A stretch of DNA of 64,000 nucleotides from an uncultured Lachnospiraceae bacterium (GTDB taxonomy: Bacteria > Bacillota > Clostridia > Lachnospirales > Lachnospiraceae). Below the pieces are notes generated by a model that was given only the letters and a program-made list of their open reading frames with translations, had not been told where the DNA came from and ran no database searches. The stretch spans positions 1 through 64,000 of the forward strand of contig ONEJ01000085.1 in NCBI GenBank assembly GCA_900316805.1, given 5' to 3'. The position numbers and the translations under genes were made by a program. Shown here in pieces: positions 61,465-64,000 of this stretch (position 1 is its first letter; each line of letters starts with the position of its first letter).

Positions 61465-62232
61465 ATGAGTTTAAAACTTGAGAAGGCAATTCTGCCGGAT
61501 ACCTACGACAATTATGTGTTTGACCTGTACGGAACCCTGGTGGATATCCACACGGATGAAGGCAATACAGAAGTCTGGGAAAAGCTTGCATTGTTTTACG
61601 GTTATTATGGGGCCTGTTATGAGCCGGATGAATTGGAAAAACATTATGGGGAACTAGTGAGGGGAAAGGAGGCTTCCCTTAAGATGACTCTTGAAAGTGA
61701 TCCCCATTATGCCCATGAATCCTCCCCGGAAATCGAGATAACTGATGTGTTTTCTTCATTGTTTGCAAAAAAGGGCGTAGAAGCGGACAGAAATCTTGCG
61801 GTACATGCCGGTCAGTTTTTCCGCGTCCTCTCCACCGAATATGTAAAGCTGTATCCGGGAACTGCCGAAATGCTTAAGGATCTGAAGGATAAGGGGAAAA
61901 AGGTATATCTTCTTTCCAATGCCCAGAGGATTTTTACTGCTTATGAGATGAATCTGATCGAGATCTCCCAATATTTTGACGATATTTTTATCTCCTCGGA
62001 TTTTCAGACGAAAAAGCCGGATCAGCGTTTTTTCCAGGCCTTAATGGACAAGCATGATCTTAAGGCGGACAAGACCCTGTTTATCGGCAATGACAGCCGC
62101 TGCGATATTGATGGGGCAAGGCAGGTGGATTTTCACACCTTTTATGTGAATTCCAATATTTCACCGAAGGATGACCATGCCGAAGAGGCGGATTATGTTG
62201 TAGAAGATTTTACCGAGTGGCTGACAAAGTAA
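61465..62232 (+). CDS. HAD-superfamily hydrolase (YjjG/haloacid dehalogenase-like)
   Basis: 255 residues. The HAD core has nucleophile Asp20 in FDLYGTL, a helical cap (about 30-110), LLSNAQ (motif II), KKPDQRFFQ (motif III Lys) and FIGNDSRCDIDGAR (motif IV Asp pair). The position two after Asp20 is Tyr, not the usual second Asp, as in L-2-haloacid dehalogenases and some YjjG-like nucleotidases, so the substrate class is uncertain; a phosphatase acting on a small metabolite is the most cautious guess. GAAAGGAAAAGGG ribosome-binding site. Own promoter; a terminator follows. Confidence 0.88.
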   Translation: MSLKLEKAILPDTYDNYVFDLYGTLVDIHTDEGNTEVWEKLALFYGYYGACYEPDELEKHYGELVRGKEASLKMTLESDPHYAHESSPEIEITDVFSSLFAKKGVEADRNLAVHAGQFFRVLSTEYVKLYPGTAEMLKDLKDKGKKVYLLSNAQRIFTAYEMNLIEISQYFDDIFISSDFQTKKPDQRFFQALMDKHDLKADKTLFIGNDSRCDIDGARQVDFHTFYVNSNISPKDDHAEEADYVVEDFTEWLTK

Positions 62233-62237
62233 ATGAA

Positions 62238-62284
62238 AATGCCTATTCCATTCAATGAAAGCAAAAGGAATAGGCATTCTTTTT
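62238..62284. terminator. bidirectional terminator between HAD and SleB genes
   Basis: AATGCCTATTCC (62238-62249) and GGAATAGGCATT (62267-62278), a 12-base perfect stem with a 17-base loop, T-run on the plus side (CTTTTT) and A-run on the left side, so it can serve both convergent genes. Confidence 0.85.
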
Positions 62285-62816
62285 AACGGAACATATGATT
62301 TCCGATTCTTAATCTGCAGTTTTTCAGATATACGGAGAAGAACAGGTAGGAGTTCATATTGGTTTCTTTTCCGTTCAGTGTCAGCGTCCGGCGTCCTTCA
62401 AGCACCTGCCGGGCAGCTTTGATGGAATCCTTATGATTCTTCTGAGTGAATTTTCCCTGATCGTAGAGCTTCAGTGTTCTGGAAAGTGCACCGGAACGGA
62501 CCGGAGAAAACTGTCCTTTCTGGTAAATTACCTCGCTGATGCTGTTGGGAAATAAATCAGAATTCACGCGGTTCATCACAACGATACCTACGGCAACCTT
62601 GCCATTATAGGATTCTGCACCTGCCTCACAGAAAATGATGGCAGACATGAGACGAAGCTGGTCTTCTGTGTAAGCCGGCTCCTCGGTAAGCTGGCAATTT
62701 TTTATTTTTTGCAAAGATTGATCTTTTGTAGAAGCTTTAGCCAGAACAGGGCTGCTAAACAGTACTGTGAAGGCTAACAGAAAGGTAATCATTCTTTTAT
62801 GGGTGGCTTTATTCAT
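62283..62816 (-). CDS. SleB-type cell wall hydrolase
   Basis: 177 residues. A signal peptide (about 1-27, ending near VLAKAS) and a Hydrolase_2 domain with the catalytic Glu64 in IFCEAGAESYNGKVAVG, then VVMNRVNSDLFPNSISEVIY. SleB-type lytic transglycosylases degrade spore cortex muramic-lactam peptidoglycan, but secreted short forms without a peptidoglycan-binding domain also act in vegetative cells. A weak promoter (ACGTAA/ATTATG on the plus strand, 62863-62868 and 62840-62845) precedes it on the minus strand. Divergent from truA. Confidence 0.88.
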   Translation of the reverse strand: MNKATHKRMITFLLAFTVLFSSPVLAKASTKDQSLQKIKNCQLTEEPAYTEDQLRLMSAIIFCEAGAESYNGKVAVGIVVMNRVNSDLFPNSISEVIYQKGQFSPVRSGALSRTLKLYDQGKFTQKNHKDSIKAARQVLEGRRTLTLNGKETNMNSYLFFSVYLKNCRLRIGNHMFR

Positions 62817-62968
62817 AATATTGTAATCTCCTTATTACGATTATGTGTCACTCTGACTAATGACGTAATTTTTTTGTAACATTTCTTAACAATAATAACA
62901 TAATTATGGGATTTGTCAACCCTTTTATGATTTATGCAGACAGATGCGCGAAAGGAACAGAAGTATTT

Positions 62969-63733
62969 ATGAAGAATTATAAAATGATTGTAGCTTACGA
63001 TGGAACCCGCTACCGGGGATGGCAGATCCAGAAGAATACCGATGCCACCATCCAGGGAAAACTTTCCATGGTGCTTGGCAATCTGGCAGGTCATACGGTG
63101 GAGGTGATCGGATCCGGCAGGACGGATGCGGGGGTGCATGCTCTGGGTCAGACGGCAAATTTTCATCTGGAGGAGCATTTTACCAGGGAGGAGATTTGGG
63201 AATATCTCAATCATTACCTTCCGGAAGACATTGTTATCACAAAAATAGATGAGGTTGACAATCGGTTTCACAGCCGGTACAACGCCGTGAGCAAGACCTA
63301 CAGCTACCGGATAAGGACCAGTCCTATACCGGATGTGTTTTCGAGACGGTTCTGCTATCAATATGGAAAGCCTCTGGAGGAAGAGCGGATGAAGGAGGCA
63401 GCAGGATATCTGCTGGGAACCCACGACTTTGCTTCTTTTTGCGGCAATAAGCATATGAAGAAATCGACGGTCCGTACCATATACAAAATCGAGTTTTTGA
63501 AGAAGGAGGGGGAACTTACAATCTCCTATACAGGAAACGGTTTTCTGCAGGGAATGGTAAGAATCCTTACCGGGACACTGATCGAGGTGGGAAGAGGAGA
63601 CCGAACCCCGGAGAGTATGAAAACCCTGTTGGAGGCAAAGTGCAGGGAACTGGCAGGGTATACTGCGCCGCCCCAGGGACTTCGGCTGGAGCAGGTGGAA
63701 TACGAAGCGGAAGCTGTGAAAGCCGGCAGCTGA
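62969..63733 (+). CDS. truA: tRNA pseudouridine synthase A (positions 38-40)
   Basis: Modifies U38-U40 in the anticodon stem-loop of many tRNAs. 254 residues. KMIVAYDGTRYRGWQIQ at the start, catalytic Asp53 in GSGRTDAGVHALGQ, NAVSKTYSYRI, and GNGFLQGMVRILTGTLIEVGRG. ATG 62969 (MKNYKMIV) with AAAGGAAC upstream; an in-frame ATG at 62906 gives a non-family N-terminus. Normally followed by rplM-rpsI in Bacillota, which would lie just beyond the window. Confidence 0.95.
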   Translation: MKNYKMIVAYDGTRYRGWQIQKNTDATIQGKLSMVLGNLAGHTVEVIGSGRTDAGVHALGQTANFHLEEHFTREEIWEYLNHYLPEDIVITKIDEVDNRFHSRYNAVSKTYSYRIRTSPIPDVFSRRFCYQYGKPLEEERMKEAAGYLLGTHDFASFCGNKHMKKSTVRTIYKIEFLKKEGELTISYTGNGFLQGMVRILTGTLIEVGRGDRTPESMKTLLEAKCRELAGYTAPPQGLRLEQVEYEAEAVKAGS

Positions 63734-63768
63734 TGCGAAAAGAATAGAAAAATGTCGAAATTTATTTC

Positions 63769-63797
63769 TTGACAAACGAAAAATATAGTATTAGAAC
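63769..63797 (+). promoter_or_regulatory. promoter of a downstream leader (probably rplM-rpsI)
   Basis: Perfect TTGACA (63769-63774), 17 bases, TAGAAC (63792-63797), after truA. Transcription would enter an untranslated region of at least 200 bases. Confidence 0.65.
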
Positions 63798-64000
63798 GTG
63801 TCTAAATTGAATCGGACAAATCATACAAAGGTGTACAGGCAGAGATGGTCTGTGCACTTTTTTATTTTCTGATCTGTCAGATTCCTTTGATGGGGCGTCA
63901 GCTTTTGATTCCTGCATCAAACATATCATAGAACTTGGAACGGACAAAGGGGTTCGGCAGCGATTGCTGCTGCACCCTTTTTTGTTCTGAGGCAGAATGA
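63798..64000 (+). ncRNA. structured untranslated leader with two terminator-like hairpins
   Basis: Hairpin 1: 63827-63838 with 63850-63861, 12 pairs including wobbles, then T6. A middle stem TTTGATG (63886-63892) / CATCAAA (63915-63921). Hairpin 2: AAAGGGGT (63946-63953) with ACCCTTTT (63974-63981) and an inner GCAGC/GCTGC stem, then T6. No open frame with a ribosome-binding site is seen. It looks like the leader of a ribosomal-protein operon, possibly an L13-type leader, but its gene lies outside the window. Confidence 0.5.

Noticed and set aside
62813..63775. 320-residue minus-strand frame opposite truA
   Set aside because: Antisense shadow of truA with the catalytic motif intact on the plus strand.

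Overview
The window looks like chromosomal DNA of a motile, spore-forming low-to-moderate GC Bacillota, most likely a member of the Lachnospiraceae. The reasons are the PolC-type polymerase III, CodY, a SigK-type sporulation sigma factor, a SleB-type hydrolase, the order frr-uppS-cdsA-dxr-rseP-ispG-polC, and one very large flagellar/chemotaxis cluster placed between codY and rpsB-tsf. I cannot name a species. No tRNA, rRNA, CRISPR array, prophage or recognisable insertion sequence was seen.

Layout. 1-12.0 kb: housekeeping genes (gltX, a UvrD-like helicase, a DUF1292 gene on the minus strand, a GH13-family protein with degenerate catalytic motifs, DUF5662, a SigK-like sigma factor, yifB/comM, dprA, topA). 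12.0-12.9 kb: codY with two good CodY-box matches over its own promoter. 13.0-45.0 kb: the fla/che cluster, all on the plus strand: flgB flgC fliE fliF fliG fliH fliI fliJ motE-like fliK flgD TIGR02530 flgE, then a terminator-like hairpin and a new promoter, then motA motB fliL fliM fliY fliO fliP fliQ fliR flhB flhA flhF flhG, a PilZ protein, cheB cheA cheW cheC cheD, a small membrane protein, fliA, and three accessory genes (unknown, DUF6115, MltG/YceG-like domain). cheY, cheR, flbD, flgG, fliS/fliD and flagellin are not in this window. 45.0-46.9 kb: rpsB-tsf with a structured leader and a strong terminator. 47.0-48.8 kb: a polysaccharide-deacetylase-like membrane protein that has lost two metal ligands, and a bactofilin. 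48.8-59.6 kb: pyrH-frr, terminator, then uppS-cdsA-dxr-rseP-ispG-polC. 59.6-60.25 kb: a gene-free stretch dominated by a roughly 480-bp foldback inverted repeat. 60.25-63.7 kb: DUF5050 gene (minus), HAD hydrolase, SleB-type hydrolase (minus) and truA. The last 270 bp hold a promoter and a structured untranslated leader, probably for rplM-rpsI just outside the window.

How the genes work together. The flagellar block encodes the type III export gate (FliPQR-FlhBA) and ATPase complex (FliHIJ), the MS ring (FliF), the C ring/switch (FliG, FliM, FliY), rod and hook parts, the stator (MotAB, FliL), FlhF/FlhG for number and placement, and a PilZ receptor that probably couples cyclic di-GMP to motility. 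The Che block provides kinase, coupling protein, methylesterase and the CheC/CheD adaptation pair. FliA then drives late flagellar genes elsewhere. CodY lies immediately upstream, so nutrient status may be tied to this locus. The 47-59 kb block combines cell-envelope building (bactofilin, UppS, CdsA, MEP-pathway enzymes Dxr and IspG, site-2 protease RseP) with translation and replication.

Most notable: the GH13 pseudoenzyme, the giant foldback element, a dispersed palindromic repeat family around GTAACTGTTCA, the degenerate deacetylase next to a bactofilin, and a perfect terminator-like hairpin inside the first codons of polC.
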